DNA from: Nitrospirillum sp034653355
GTDB lineage: Bacteria > Pseudomonadota > Alphaproteobacteria > Azospirillales > Azospirillaceae
Direction: 5' to 3'
Assembly (NCBI RefSeq): GCF_034653355.1
Contig: NZ_JAYEER010000004.1
Span: 2,046,001 to 2,110,000, forward strand
DNA: 64,000 bases
Part shown: one piece after another, positions 33,527-43,337 of the stretch
How the letters are laid out: the number at the start of each line of letters is the position of its first letter
How positions within the stretch are numbered: the stretch's first letter is position 1
Notes under the pieces: generated by a model
The model's database searches: none
The model's input: only the letters and a program-made list of their open reading frames with translations
Told to the model about the DNA's origin: nothing
Made by a program: the position numbers and the translations under genes

Positions 33527-34786
33527 ATGGTCAGCCGCCGCTTTTTCCTCGCCGCCGCGTCCACGCTTCCGCTCTCCGCCGGCGCCCTCTCGGCCCGGGC
33601 TGCCAGCCCATCCGGCACCGACAGCCTCGCCGCCCTGAAATCCATGACCACCGGCGCCAAGCCCATCGCGGTCGAGGAGCGGCAGGCCCGCATCGCCAAG
33701 CTGCAGGACCTGATGGCCCGCCGGGGCATAACGGCCTTCCTGGTCGAATCGGGCAGCAGCCTGGACTATTTCACCGGCATCCGCTGGCACCGTTCCGAAC
33801 GCACCACCGCGGCGCTGATTCCGGCCAAGGGCCAGGTCATCGTGGTGACCCCGGCGTTCGAGGAACCCTCGGTGCGTGAGACCCTGCAGGTGGGCGGCGA
33901 CGTCCGGGCGTGGAACGAACACGAAAGCCCCTTCCAGCGCCTGGCTCAGTCCCTGAAGGACAGCGGCGTGGCGACAGGCACGGTGGCGGTGGAGCCCACC
34001 ACCCGCTTCTTCATCATCGACGGCATCCGCCAGGTGACCACGGATTACGACCTGGTGTCCGGCGACGACCTGGTGCGGGCCTGCCGCATGCACAAGTCGC
34101 CGGCGGAGCTGGCCCTGATGCAGGTGGCCAACGAGGTGACGCTGGCGGCCCTGCGCCACGCCCACGCCCATGTCCGGCCGGGCATGCGGGCCGCCGACAT
34201 CGCGGCCTTGGTGGACACCGCCACCGCGGCCCTGGGCGGCCAGCCCGAGTTCTCCCTGGTGCTGCTGAACGAGGCCAGCGCCTACCCCCACGGCTCGATC
34301 CAGCCGGAGGTGGTGAAGGACGGCTCCACCGTCCTGCTGGACTGCGGCTGCGCCGTGCATGGTTATCAGTCCGACATCTCCCGCACCTGGGTCCATGGCA
34401 CCCCCAGCGCCCGCCAGCGCAAGGTGTGGGACACGGTGAAGCGCGGGCAGGAGATCGCGCTGGAAACCGCCAGGCCCGGCATCGCCGTGGGCGAGATCGA
34501 CAAGGCCGTGCGCCGCTATTACGAGGGCGAAGGCTGGGGGCCCGGCTATCGCCTGCCCGGCCTGTCGCACCGCACCGGCCACGGCATCGGCCTGGACGGG
34601 CACGAATCCCCCTACCTGGTGCTGAGCGACACGACGCCGCTGGAGCCGGGCATGTGCTTCTCCGACGAGCCCGGGCTCTACATCCCCGGCGAATTCGGCA
34701 TCCGGCTGGAGGATTGCTGGCACATGACGGAAACGGGCCCGAAGCTGTTCACCCCGCTGGCGGCCTCCCTCGACCAGCCGATCTGA
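33527..34786 (+). CDS. Tat-exported M24-family metallopeptidase (Xaa-Pro type)
   Basis: A 419-residue exported peptidase. The N-terminus MVSRRFFLAAASTLPLSAGALSARA fits a twin-arginine signal (SRRFFLA) with an Ala-x-Ala cleavage near residue 26. Residues about 48-190 form the creatinase/prolidase N-terminal domain. The pita-bread domain has the five metal ligands: LLDCGC and QSDISRTW (Asp), RTGHGIGLDG (His), SDEPGLY (Glu) and IRLEDCW (Glu). It is expected to cleave Xaa-Pro dipeptides in the periplasm. The upstream ATG-rich frame before 33527 overlaps the GST gene and is not coding. Copy D of the repeat starts six bases after its stop. Confidence 0.9.
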   Translation: MVSRRFFLAAASTLPLSAGALSARAASPSGTDSLAALKSMTTGAKPIAVEERQARIAKLQDLMARRGITAFLVESGSSLDYFTGIRWHRSERTTAALIPAKGQVIVVTPAFEEPSVRETLQVGGDVRAWNEHESPFQRLAQSLKDSGVATGTVAVEPTTRFFIIDGIRQVTTDYDLVSGDDLVRACRMHKSPAELALMQVANEVTLAALRHAHAHVRPGMRAADIAALVDTATAALGGQPEFSLVLLNEASAYPHGSIQPEVVKDGSTVLLDCGCAVHGYQSDISRTWVHGTPSARQRKVWDTVKRGQEIALETARPGIAVGEIDKAVRRYYEGEGWGPGYRLPGLSHRTGHGIGLDGHESPYLVLSDTTPLEPGMCFSDEPGLYIPGEFGIRLEDCWHMTETGPKLFTPLAASLDQPI

Positions 34787-34791
34787 ACTTG

Positions 34792-34820
34792 GGCCGCGAC
34801 TGCGGCCGCCGGAGATTTCT
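34792..34820 (+). repeat. Structured intergenic repeat, truncated copy D
   Basis: Hairpin 1 is GGCCGC-GACT-GCGGCC (34792-34807), followed by GCCGGAGATTTCT, which repeats copy A. The remainder, with hairpin 2, was not found; sequence after 34821 is unrelated. It sits directly after the peptidase gene and 207 bp upstream of the toxin-like gene. Confidence 0.6.
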
Positions 34821-35026
34821 GATCCCAGGACTGGTCCGTGTTGCCGCGGATGTCGATGCTGCCGCCCTTCAGCACCTGGGGCGGAAGGCAGGACGGACTA
34901 TGGATGGAGATACAACCCTATAGGTCGACCCGCCAGAGTTTGCGCCTAAAGCGCGAGAATCCGCGTTGACCGGATGTTCATGATGTGTTCTCATTCTGCG
35001 TCGTCAACGCAAGGATGGAGAACGGT

Positions 35027-36121
35027 ATGAACGGGGCGTCCCACGCCACGTATGGCCACCGGCTTGCCCCGCCGCAGGCGAGGCCCGGTGTCGTCTGCGA
35101 TGATCAGGGTCCTCTCTGGAATTCCATCCGCCTGCTGGTGAGGACCACGGCCGGCTGGGCTCCCCGCCCCACCGACGAACTGGGCGCCTTGGTAACGGCG
35201 GCCTCGGGCCGGGCCGTCGATGCACGACGGTTGCACGCCCGCCTGTCGCCCATCGCCCGGGCGCTGAACGAGGGCCACCTGGCGCGCGCCGTCATCGGCG
35301 CACAATATCTGGACCTGCCCCCCTCTGGCAGCACTCCCCTCGCCAAGGCCAGCCCCGACGATCCCGCCCATCCGGGGTGGGAGGCGGGAGCGCCCGATGG
35401 CAAGGGCGGCCAGTTCCGGCCCAAGGATGGCGGACTCAGCGAAGCGGACCAGGCGGAAACCGACGCCCCCGAGCCCAAACCGGAAGATACGGCCGCCCTG
35501 CGGGAAGCTGTTAAAACCACCGCCCAGCGCGCCGTGCGGCGGGCATTCCGGCAAACCGCCATTGAACTTCTCACCCGGCGGCGCCTGGGCCGTATCGCGC
35601 TGGAACTGGCCTTCAACGCCGTCCCGGTACTCGATGTGCTGGGCGACGCGGCGCTATTGGTGGACTTGGCCGAACTGGGGGGACGGTTGAAGTCCCTGGC
35701 GGCTGAAGTGGCCGCCGTTCATGCATTCGCGGAAGCGGGCGTGCGCACCGCGGAGGAGTTGATGGTCACCAGTGAGGAGATTTCCTTCTCCTCCTATGAC
35801 GCCTTCAAGAAGACCGACCTTCCCATCGACGAGATCGACGCGTTGGAGAAGAGGTATGGTTCCGCCGGCCCTGGCTACGACTATCACCACATCGTCGAAC
35901 AGTCGGCCATCGGGGATGGCATTCCGGCCGAGCTGGTCAACTCGACCCGGAACATCGTGCGCATGCCCAGGATACTGCATGAGGAAGTCACAGCCGCCTT
36001 CAATCGCCCCGCTTATAAGGGCGCACCCATGAGCCTGCGCGAATATCTGAAAACCGCCCCGTTCGAGGAACGGATGCGGAAGGGAATGGAGGTCATGCGC
36101 TCCCTCGGCTTGGTGAAGTAG
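35027..36121 (+). CDS. Putative polymorphic-toxin nuclease, HNH/endonuclease VII-like
   Basis: A 364-residue protein. ATG 35027 has GGAG six bases upstream. There is no signal peptide. The N-terminal half is poorly conserved-looking; HPGWEAGAPDGKGGQFRP (115-132) is a motif seen upstream of toxin domains in alphaproteobacteria. Residues about 190-215 are hydrophobic. The C-terminal domain has GPGYDYHHIVEQ (281-292), N305, RNIVRMPR (308-315) and H318: the HH..EQ...N...RMPR..H layout of HNH/endonuclease VII toxins. Base composition seems less GC-rich than the flanks. The next gene, 10 bp on, looks like an immunity protein. Nuclease activity is inferred, and so is the delivery route. Confidence 0.6.
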   Translation: MNGASHATYGHRLAPPQARPGVVCDDQGPLWNSIRLLVRTTAGWAPRPTDELGALVTAASGRAVDARRLHARLSPIARALNEGHLARAVIGAQYLDLPPSGSTPLAKASPDDPAHPGWEAGAPDGKGGQFRPKDGGLSEADQAETDAPEPKPEDTAALREAVKTTAQRAVRRAFRQTAIELLTRRRLGRIALELAFNAVPVLDVLGDAALLVDLAELGGRLKSLAAEVAAVHAFAEAGVRTAEELMVTSEEISFSSYDAFKKTDLPIDEIDALEKRYGSAGPGYDYHHIVEQSAIGDGIPAELVNSTRNIVRMPRILHEEVTAAFNRPAYKGAPMSLREYLKTAPFEERMRKGMEVMRSLGLVK

Positions 36122-36131
36122 GAGCTACCCT

Positions 36132-36515
36132 ATGACCCCTCATGGAAAAGACGCCAGCACCGCCGCGCGGATCGAGGAATTTCGCACCCAGGTTAAACGG
36201 TACTTTCATGCCGATCTCATGGGCGACCGCCGGACGATGAAGGCCTGCCTGCCGAAGATGGGCAAAGCCGTCCAGGCTCTGGAGACAGTGGCCCCCGAGG
36301 GCCGCATGGCCTTGGTGCCGCTGTTGAAGGACCCGGATGACGGCGTGCGCGTCTACGCCGCCGCTTATCTCTTCGGTCGCCTGCCGGAGGAGGCACGCGC
36401 CGTGTGGGACGATGTCCTCGCCGGCTCCCATCATCCGAGCGCGTATCTGAACGTGGTCAGTTTCAAGGTGATCGCCGACTGGAAGCCGGCCGACTTCATC
36501 AAAGCCTTTGAATAG
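36132..36515 (+). CDS. Candidate immunity protein (DUF2019/HEAT-like)
   Basis: A 127-residue protein, ten bases after the toxin-like gene with TAGGAG eight bases before its ATG. It is all-helical and acidic. It has two HEAT-like units (about 45-62 MALVPLLKDPDDGVRVYAAAYLF and 85-105 NVVSFKVIADWKPADF) resembling DUF2019 proteins, several of which are found as immunity proteins beside toxins. The tight, one-way pairing with the nuclease gene is the main argument for that role; binding is not shown. It has no signal peptide. Confidence 0.6.
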   Translation: MTPHGKDASTAARIEEFRTQVKRYFHADLMGDRRTMKACLPKMGKAVQALETVAPEGRMALVPLLKDPDDGVRVYAAAYLFGRLPEEARAVWDDVLAGSHHPSAYLNVVSFKVIADWKPADFIKAFE

Positions 36516-36534
36516 GGCATGAGCGACGTGATGA

Positions 36535-37395
36535 TCACCCGCCCGCGACCGGCCCTCCCCCCATCTCCTCCGCGATGCAGCGCAACGCCGCGCGCACCGG
36601 GGCGGACGCTTTCATGTCGCTGTGCACCACCAGCCACATGTCGCGCGACAGGATGGGCGGGCCCGCCACGGCGGCCAGGCGCGGGTCGTCCGCCGCCATG
36701 AAGTCGGGCAGCAGCGCCACACCCATGCCGCTGGCGGCGGCGGCCTGCTGGATCTCCACCGTGTTGCCGTGGAAGACGGTGGGCCGGCCGGCCGCCAGGG
36801 CCTCCAGCGCCCGCTGCTGCGGGGACTGGTCCAAGGGGGCGGCGCTGCCGATGAAGACCCAGTCGGCGGGCGCTGTGGCCGCCAGATAGGCGGGCGTGGC
36901 GTAAAGGTGGAAGGGCAAGGGCGCCAATTTCCGCGCCGTGAGGTCGCCCTCCGTCGGCCGGCTCATGCGCACGGCGATGTCGGCCTCCCGCCGCTCCAGC
37001 GAGGCGCTGCGCACCTCCCCCAGCAGGGTCAGCGTCAGGGCCGGGTGGCGCCGCCGCAGGGTGGCCAACACGGGCGCCAGCAGCAGCACGGCCAGGGCCG
37101 GCGGCGCGCTGATGGTGACGGTGCCGGCGATGTCGGCGCGGGCGCCGTCGGCCAGGCGGCGCACCGCCTGGGCGTCGTGGCCCATGCTCTCCGCCAACGC
37201 CGCGATGCGCTCCCCCTCCGCCGTGAGGGCCAGGCGGCGGCCGCGCCGGTCCACCAGCCTCACCCCCAGCGCCTGTTCCAGCGCCGCCACCCGCCGGGCC
37301 ACGGTGGCATGCTCCACCCCCAGCGCGCGGGCGGCCGCCGATAGGGTACCGCCCGTGGCCAGCGCCGCGAAATGGCGCAGATCCTCCCAGTCCAT
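36535..37395 (-). CDS. LysR-family transcriptional regulator
   Basis: A 286-residue regulator. The N-terminal winged HTH (about 1-60) is WEDLRHFAALATGGTLSAAARALGVEHATVARRVAALEQALGVRL, with the typical LVDRRGRRLALT wing. Residues about 90-280 form the periplasmic-binding-like effector domain. It is divergent from the quinone oxidoreductase gene, with 118 bp between starts, a classic LysR arrangement, and ATTGGTAACAAT in the gap could be its site. The effector is unknown. Confidence 0.9.
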   Translation of the reverse strand: MDWEDLRHFAALATGGTLSAAARALGVEHATVARRVAALEQALGVRLVDRRGRRLALTAEGERIAALAESMGHDAQAVRRLADGARADIAGTVTISAPPALAVLLLAPVLATLRRRHPALTLTLLGEVRSASLERREADIAVRMSRPTEGDLTARKLAPLPFHLYATPAYLAATAPADWVFIGSAAPLDQSPQQRALEALAAGRPTVFHGNTVEIQQAAAASGMGVALLPDFMAADDPRLAAVAGPPILSRDMWLVVHSDMKASAPVRAALRCIAEEMGGGPVAGG

Positions 37396-37428
37396 GGGCC
37401 CGCCCCGTCCGTTAATTTTCGCACAATC

Positions 37429-37440
37429 ATTGGTAACAAT
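37429..37440. promoter_or_regulatory. Possible LysR binding site
   Basis: ATTGGTAACAAT is an ATTG/CAAT inverted repeat with a nearly symmetric centre. It lies 33 bp upstream of the LysR start and 73 bp from the divergent oxidoreductase start. Confidence 0.35.
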
Positions 37441-37513
37441 TAGGGAATTTTCTCACCAACGCGGCGGCGCGACAATCGGGACCATCGTCACACCGGCGTT
37501 GAAGGAGCCAGAC

Positions 37514-38494
37514 ATGGGCGCCCAGCCCCCCGATATCGTCGTCACCGTGGCCGCCCCCGGCGGCGTGGACCAGTTGCGCGTCACTCCGCAGGCCGCCCAA
37601 ACCCCGGGGGCCGGCGAGGTGCGCCTGCGCCATGACGCCATCGGCGTCAACTTCGTCGACACCTACCACCGCCGGGGGCTCTATCCCCTGCCCGGCGGCG
37701 TGCCCGGGGTGGAGGGCGTGGGCGTGATCGAGGCGCTGGGCGACGGCGTCATCGGCCTGGCGGTGGGCCAACGCGTGGCCTATGCCGGGGTGGCCGGCGG
37801 CTATGCCAGCACCCGCCTGCTGCCGGCAGGCCGCGCCCTGCCCTTGCCCGACACCGTGTCCAGCCCGGTGGCCGCCGCCTCGCTGTTGCGCGGCCTGACG
37901 GCGGAGATGCTGCTGACCGCGACGTATCCCGTGGGTCCGGACACGGTGCTCTTGGTCTCGGCCGCCGCCGGCGGCCTGGGCATCATGATCACGCGCTGGG
38001 CCCGGCGGCTGGGCGCCCGGGTCATCGGCACCACCAGCACGGCGGAGAAGGCGGCCCTGGCCCGCCACCACGGCGCCGACGCCGTCATCCTTGGCCGCGA
38101 CGCCGATGTGGCGGCGGAGGTGGCCGCGCTGACCGGCGGCCGGGGCGTGGACTACGCCATCGATGGGGTGGGTGGCGGCACGCTGCTGAAGGTCATCGCC
38201 GCCACAAAGGCCGGCGGCACGGTGGCCAGCATCGGCCAAGCCGGCGGCCCCGTCCCGGCGGAGGCGGCCGAGGCGCTGGCCCAACAGCGTGGCCTGACCT
38301 TCACCCGCCCCAGCATCCTGGCCCGCGTCGCCGACCTCGGCACCTACCACGCGGCCGCGACGGAGGTGTTGGCCCGCCTGGCCCAAGGCCTGACCGTCGA
38401 CATCGGCGGAACCTACCCCCTGGCCGAAGCGGCGCGGGCGCACACCGCGCTGGAAGCCGGCCGCACGACGGGGGCCCTGCTGCTGGTACCATAG
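37514..38494 (+). CDS. Quinone oxidoreductase (zinc-less MDR family)
   Basis: A 326-residue NADPH:quinone reductase-like enzyme. AAGGAG sits eight bases before ATG 37514; the longer open frame upstream is a shadow of the LysR gene. LRHDAIGVNFVDTYHRRGLYP (about 33-53) is the QOR substrate loop, and VLLVSAAAGGLGIM (about 143-156) is the nucleotide loop. No zinc-binding cysteines are visible. It likely reduces quinones or enones in the cytoplasm. The divergent LysR probably controls it. A large hairpin follows the stop. Confidence 0.9.
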   Translation: MGAQPPDIVVTVAAPGGVDQLRVTPQAAQTPGAGEVRLRHDAIGVNFVDTYHRRGLYPLPGGVPGVEGVGVIEALGDGVIGLAVGQRVAYAGVAGGYASTRLLPAGRALPLPDTVSSPVAAASLLRGLTAEMLLTATYPVGPDTVLLVSAAAGGLGIMITRWARRLGARVIGTTSTAEKAALARHHGADAVILGRDADVAAEVAALTGGRGVDYAIDGVGGGTLLKVIAATKAGGTVASIGQAGGPVPAEAAEALAQQRGLTFTRPSILARVADLGTYHAAATEVLARLAQGLTVDIGGTYPLAEAARAHTALEAGRTTGALLLVP

Positions 38495-38502
38495 AACTTT
38501 TC

Positions 38503-38554
38503 CCGATATGCCGGTGGGGCCCATACCGCTCGAGAGCGGGGCCCCACCAATCGG
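38503..38554 (+). terminator. Large hairpin after the quinone oxidoreductase
   Basis: GGTGGGGCC (38513-38521) and GGCCCCACC (38540-38548) pair perfectly, CCGCT and AGCGG form a second stem inside, and CCGAT/ATCGG extend the outside. No T run follows, so it is a strong RNA hairpin that may end or protect the transcript; it is also symmetric enough to act for either strand. Confidence 0.45.
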
Positions 38555-38702
38555 TTGCTAAACCATTAGGCCCAATATAGGCTCCAGAAACGACCGGGGC
38601 CGCGGCAGCTTTACTTTTCAGAATTAAGACCGCCCCGACGCCGGATACATTTATTTTCTTTCCGGATTTTCCCACCGCGCCAATCGGGGAGCCCATTATA
38701 TC

Positions 38703-39335
38703 ATGAATGAACAATTACTCACGCTGTCGAATACATTCAAAAAATACAATCTTGGCTGCGGAACCATGCTGTACCGCGGATTTCTCAATATAGGCTATTG
38801 GCCGCAGCTGGAAAGCGGCGGCGTCTACCAGAACCTCAACAACACCGAGGGGACGTTCATGCTGAACCACGACCTCAGGGACGGCATCCCGGCCCTCGAT
38901 GGTTCACTGGACCTGATCTATCACAGCCATTTCCTGGAGCACATCAGCTATACCGACGGCATCACCTTCCTGAAGGAGTGCCACGCCAAGCTGGCCGCGG
39001 GCGGGAAGATGCGCGTGATCGTCCCCGACCTGGAGAAATGGGCCAAGGCCTATGTCAATAACGACCGGTTCTTCCTTGAGGAATACGTCAAGGAAGCGCT
39101 GGACCCCAACCTATACGTGACCAACGCCGCCATCTTCATGGGTATGCTGCACAATCACGACCACAAGTGCGGCTATGATTTCGACACCCTGAAATGGGTG
39201 CTGGAGCACGTCGGCTTCACCCACATCAAGAGGACGCTCTACGCCAGCAGCGAGTACGTGGAGAACATCTTCGAGGTCGAGCCGCAGCAGCCGGTGCGTA
39301 TCATGGAAAGCCTGTGCGTCGAGTGCCGGAAATAG
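38703..39335 (+). CDS. SAM-dependent methyltransferase-like protein
   Basis: A 210-residue protein. NLGCGTMLYRGFLNIGYWP (about 15-33) is the SAM loop region. LDLIYHSHFLEHISY (about 76-90, with H-x-LEH) and HAKLAAGGKMRVIVPDLEKW (about 97-116) are typical of methyltransferases found in sugar or surface-polysaccharide clusters. The start is ATG 38703; the leader region is AT-richer than the neighbours and lacks an obvious strong ribosome site. Codon use is less GC-rich, which suggests acquisition. It stands alone beside tRNA-Ser, and its substrate is unknown. Confidence 0.7.
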   Translation: MNEQLLTLSNTFKKYNLGCGTMLYRGFLNIGYWPQLESGGVYQNLNNTEGTFMLNHDLRDGIPALDGSLDLIYHSHFLEHISYTDGITFLKECHAKLAAGGKMRVIVPDLEKWAKAYVNNDRFFLEEYVKEALDPNLYVTNAAIFMGMLHNHDHKCGYDFDTLKWVLEHVGFTHIKRTLYASSEYVENIFEVEPQQPVRIMESLCVECRK

Positions 39336-39376
39336 ACAGCCCGGCAGACCTTCCGGCGACGCCGAGAGAACAAAGT

Positions 39377-39402
39377 CCCCAGCCTGGTCAGGGGCATTTT
39401 TT
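39377..39402 (+). terminator. Intrinsic terminator after the methyltransferase
   Basis: CCCC (39377-39380) and GGGG (39391-39394) with a 10-base loop are followed by CATTTTTT. The stem is short but the T run is good. It lies 42 bp after the stop and ends transcription before tRNA-Ser. Confidence 0.6.
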
Positions 39403-39427
39403 AGAACATTGAAATGCTTACAGGAAA

Positions 39428-39517
<90 letters not shown>

Positions 39518-39638
39518 GTATCCATTCCCGTGTCCGGCCCCCGTTTTGCTGTCGAACGGGAAAGGGGCCGGCTGGCGAAGCGGCGCGGAACGTAGCGGAT
39601 GCGGATCGCCAGCGCAAGCGCTATATGAGCGAATAATA

Positions 39639-40550
39639 TCAGCGCCGGCGGGGCTTCCAGCTGGCGATGACGGCACCGGCGACGATGAGCAGGCAGGAGG
39701 CGGCGACCACGCCGCTGGGCCGCGCCCGGCCGGCCAGGATCAGCAGCAGGGTGGACAGCAGCGGCGTGGCGTAGCTGAGCGCGCCCAGGGTGTGGATGTC
39801 GCCCTTCTTCATGCCGATGTCCCAGACGAAGAAGGCCGCCCCCACGGGGCCTAGGCCCATCAGGGTCAGCAGGGCCCACTGCCGGGCGTCGGGCGCCACC
39901 GTCGCCTCCAGTCCCCAATGGCAGAGGGCCGACAGGACCGCCGTGGCCAGGCAGAAGAAGGCCACGGCGTCGGTGGGCACGGCCCCCAGCAGGCGCGACA
40001 GGGTGGAGTAGGCGCCCCAGGTGACGGCGGCGCCGGCCGCGGCCAGGAAGCCCGGCAGATAGGCGGGATCGACGCTGATGCCCCGGCCGCCGGTGACCAG
40101 CAACCCAGTGCCGGCCAGGCCGACCAGGGCACCCAAGACCTGGCGCCGCCCCAGGCGTTCGCCCGGCAGCAAGCCGGCGAACAGCACGATCAGCAGGGGC
40201 CAGAGATAGTTGATGAGGTTGGCCTCCGCCGCCGGTGCCGACTTCAGCGCCAGGAAATAGAGGAAGTGATAGCCGAACAGGCCACCCACCCCCAGCACCC
40301 AGGCGACGGGGGGCTGGCGCGACGCCGCCCAGGGTGACCGGCCGCGCGCCGTCATCCACACGATGCCGACCAGGCCCGCCACGGCGAAGGCCACCGCCTC
40401 CGTCTCGAACGGCGGAATGGGGCCGGTCAGCGTCGTCAGCAACGCCAGGGTGGACCACAGCAGGATGGCCCCGGCGCCGATGAGGGTGGCCCGCCGGGCG
40501 GTGATGCCGCCGGCCGATGCCCCCTCGCCATTCCCAACCGTGCCGTCCAT
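39639..40550 (-). CDS. EamA/DMT-family exporter
   Basis: A 303-residue inner-membrane protein with about ten helices in two EamA halves. LIGAGAILLWSTLALL opens the first half, and the proline-bearing APAAEANLINYLWPLLIVLFAG (about 105-126) is typical of the YddG-like branch. LPGFLAAAGAAVTWGAYSTLSRL starts the second half. It probably exports amino acids or related metabolites; the substrate is unknown. Its start is two bases after the NUDIX stop, so they form an operon. Confidence 0.85.
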   Translation of the reverse strand: MDGTVGNGEGASAGGITARRATLIGAGAILLWSTLALLTTLTGPIPPFETEAVAFAVAGLVGIVWMTARGRSPWAASRQPPVAWVLGVGGLFGYHFLYFLALKSAPAAEANLINYLWPLLIVLFAGLLPGERLGRRQVLGALVGLAGTGLLVTGGRGISVDPAYLPGFLAAAGAAVTWGAYSTLSRLLGAVPTDAVAFFCLATAVLSALCHWGLEATVAPDARQWALLTLMGLGPVGAAFFVWDIGMKKGDIHTLGALSYATPLLSTLLLILAGRARPSGVVAASCLLIVAGAVIASWKPRRR

Positions 40551-40552
40551 GC

Positions 40553-41047
40553 CTATGCCTCCAGCCCCTTATCCGCCCGCGCCACCCAGCCCAGATCCAC
40601 CACCGCCTTGATTGACGGCCAGGTCACCAGCCGCTCGCAGGCCTCACGATCGGCCCACAGCGCCGCCGCCGCGTCATCACCCGCCACCGGTTCACCGCCG
40701 GTGTACTCGGCCATGATCTCCACGATGGTGAAGTGGAAACGCACGCGGGGTTCCACTTCCGGCTCCGCCCCCGTGGGACGCGGGTCGCGGGTGATGCCGT
40801 CCACCGCCGTCAGCACGGCATAAGGCCGGCAGCTGACGGCCGTTTCCTCCCGCACCTCTCGGACCGCCGTCTGGAACAGGGTCTCGCCCAGCTCCTGGCT
40901 GCCGCCCGGCAGGCACCATTCCCCGGCCAAGGGCGCCTTGGCCCGGCGGATCAGCAGCAGGTGATTCCCCCGCCACACCAGCACCCCCACACCCACGCGG
41001 GGTTGGTCAGGATAGAGGTGGGGCGAGGCGGACGGCTGGTCGGACAT
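40553..41047 (-). CDS. NUDIX hydrolase
   Basis: A 164-residue pyrophosphohydrolase. The NUDIX box GGSQELGETLFQTAVREVREETAV (GX5EX7REUXEEXGU, about 50-73) is complete and binds Mg2+. The start ATG 41047 (MSDQPSASPH) is preferred; an upstream open frame to 41137 adds a Gly/Val-rich leader with no support. LVWRGNHLLLIRRAK is the typical first strand. The substrate may be a nucleotide or ADP-sugar; unknown. The EamA gene follows directly. Confidence 0.88.
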   Translation of the reverse strand: MSDQPSASPHLYPDQPRVGVGVLVWRGNHLLLIRRAKAPLAGEWCLPGGSQELGETLFQTAVREVREETAVSCRPYAVLTAVDGITRDPRPTGAEPEVEPRVRFHFTIVEIMAEYTGGEPVAGDDAAAALWADREACERLVTWPSIKAVVDLGWVARADKGLEA

Positions 41048-41156
41048 GACGGCACCCAAGACAAAGGGCGGGCCCGTCACCGGACCCGCCCCTGTCATAC
41101 CCCAAAGCCCGCCCGCCAGGCCAACACCTCGCGCCACGGCCGCTCCCCAAATTTCC

Positions 41157-41256
41157 TAGGCCGCGACCGCGGCCGTCGGAGCGTTGTGGGGAGCGTAGCG
41201 GACTGAAACGCGAGGACAAGCCAAGGCCACGGATGTGGCCGCCCGGCGCCTGAGGG
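41157..41256 (+). repeat. Structured intergenic repeat, copy B
   Basis: Hairpin 1 is GGCCGC-GACC-GCGGCC (41159-41174). The middle has GAGCGTT with AACGC, which can pair, and GCGTAGCGGACTG, shared with copy A. GGACAAGCCAA leads to hairpin 2 GGCCAC-GGAT-GTGGCC (41225-41240), then GCCCGGCGCCTGAGGG. It lies between the 3' end of phbB and the NUDIX gene start. Confidence 0.78.
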
Positions 41257-41261
41257 AACTC

Positions 41262-41987
41262 TTAATACATATGCTGGCCGCCGTTGATGGACAGCGTGGA
41301 GCCGGTGATGAAGCCGGCGTCGTCCGCCACCAGGAACAGCACGCCGCGGGCGATCTCTTCCGCCTTGCCCAGACGGCCGACGGGGATCTTGGCGACGATC
41401 TTCTCCAGCACGTTGGGCGGCACGGCGCGCACCATGTCGGTGTCGATGTAGCCCGGGGCGATGGCGTTGACCGTCACGCCCTTGGCCGCGCCTTCCTGCG
41501 CCATGGCCTTGGTGAAGCCATGGATGCCGGACTTGGCGGCGGCGTAGTTCACTTGGCCGTACTGGCCGGCCTGGCCGTTGATCGAGCCGATGTTGACGAT
41601 GCGGCCGAAGCCGCGCGCCCGCATGCCGTCAATGGCCACGCGGCAGGTGTTGAAGCAGGAGGCGAGGTTGGTCTGGATGACCTCGTTCCACTGTTCGAAA
41701 TCCATGCGGTGCAACACGCCGTCGCGGGTGATGCCGGCGTTGTTGACGATGATCTCGATCGGGCCCAAGTCATGCTCGATCTTGGTCATGCCGTGGCGCA
41801 CATCCTCGAAACTGGCCACGTCGAAGCGGTAGGCGGGGATGCCCGTCCGCTCCGTGAACTCGCGCGCCTTCTGCTCGTTGCCGCCGTAATTGGCCGCGAC
41901 CTTGTAGCCGGCGTCCCTCAGCGCCACCGAGATGGCTTCACCGATGCCGCGGGTACCACCCGTCACCAATGCAACACGCGCTGTCAT
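41262..41987 (-). CDS. phbB: Acetoacetyl-CoA reductase
   Basis: A 241-residue classical SDR. It reduces acetoacetyl-CoA to (R)-3-hydroxybutyryl-CoA with NADPH for PHB synthesis. GGTRGIGEAI (about 10-19) is the nucleotide loop. NNAGITRDG (about 86-94), S139 in NIGSINGQAGQ and YAAAKSG (about 149-155) form the catalytic set, and the C-terminus INGGQHMY is typical. It lies 174 bp downstream of phbA on the same strand. Confidence 0.95.
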   Translation of the reverse strand: MTARVALVTGGTRGIGEAISVALRDAGYKVAANYGGNEQKAREFTERTGIPAYRFDVASFEDVRHGMTKIEHDLGPIEIIVNNAGITRDGVLHRMDFEQWNEVIQTNLASCFNTCRVAIDGMRARGFGRIVNIGSINGQAGQYGQVNYAAAKSGIHGFTKAMAQEGAAKGVTVNAIAPGYIDTDMVRAVPPNVLEKIVAKIPVGRLGKAEEIARGVLFLVADDAGFITGSTLSINGGQHMY

Positions 41988-42137
41988 CTAATCCTCCCCT
42001 TTTTCCCGAGTCAGAAATCGACCATGGAGCATCACGCCTGAAGGAGGGTCGGCATTCGCCCGACATTCCGGCCCCCGTTCCCGTCAGGCGGGCGCGACGG
42101 CGTTCCCACCATCGCGCCAGCGCCCAACGGGCACCTA

Positions 42138-42155
42138 CCTGGTTTCGCAACCAGG
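42138..42155 (-). terminator. GNRA-looped hairpin after phbA
   Basis: CCTGGTT (42138-42144) and AACCAGG (42149-42155) form a perfect 7-bp stem. On the minus strand the loop is GCGA, a GNRA tetraloop. It starts seven bases after the phbA stop. With no T run it is more likely an RNA-stability hairpin than a strong terminator. Confidence 0.4.
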
Positions 42156-42161
42156 GAACAC

Positions 42162-43337
<1,176 letters not shown>

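Noticed and set aside
36535..37395. LysR gene as part of the toxin module
   Set aside because: It is convergent to the immunity candidate and divergent from a quinone reductase, the usual pairing for LysR proteins.
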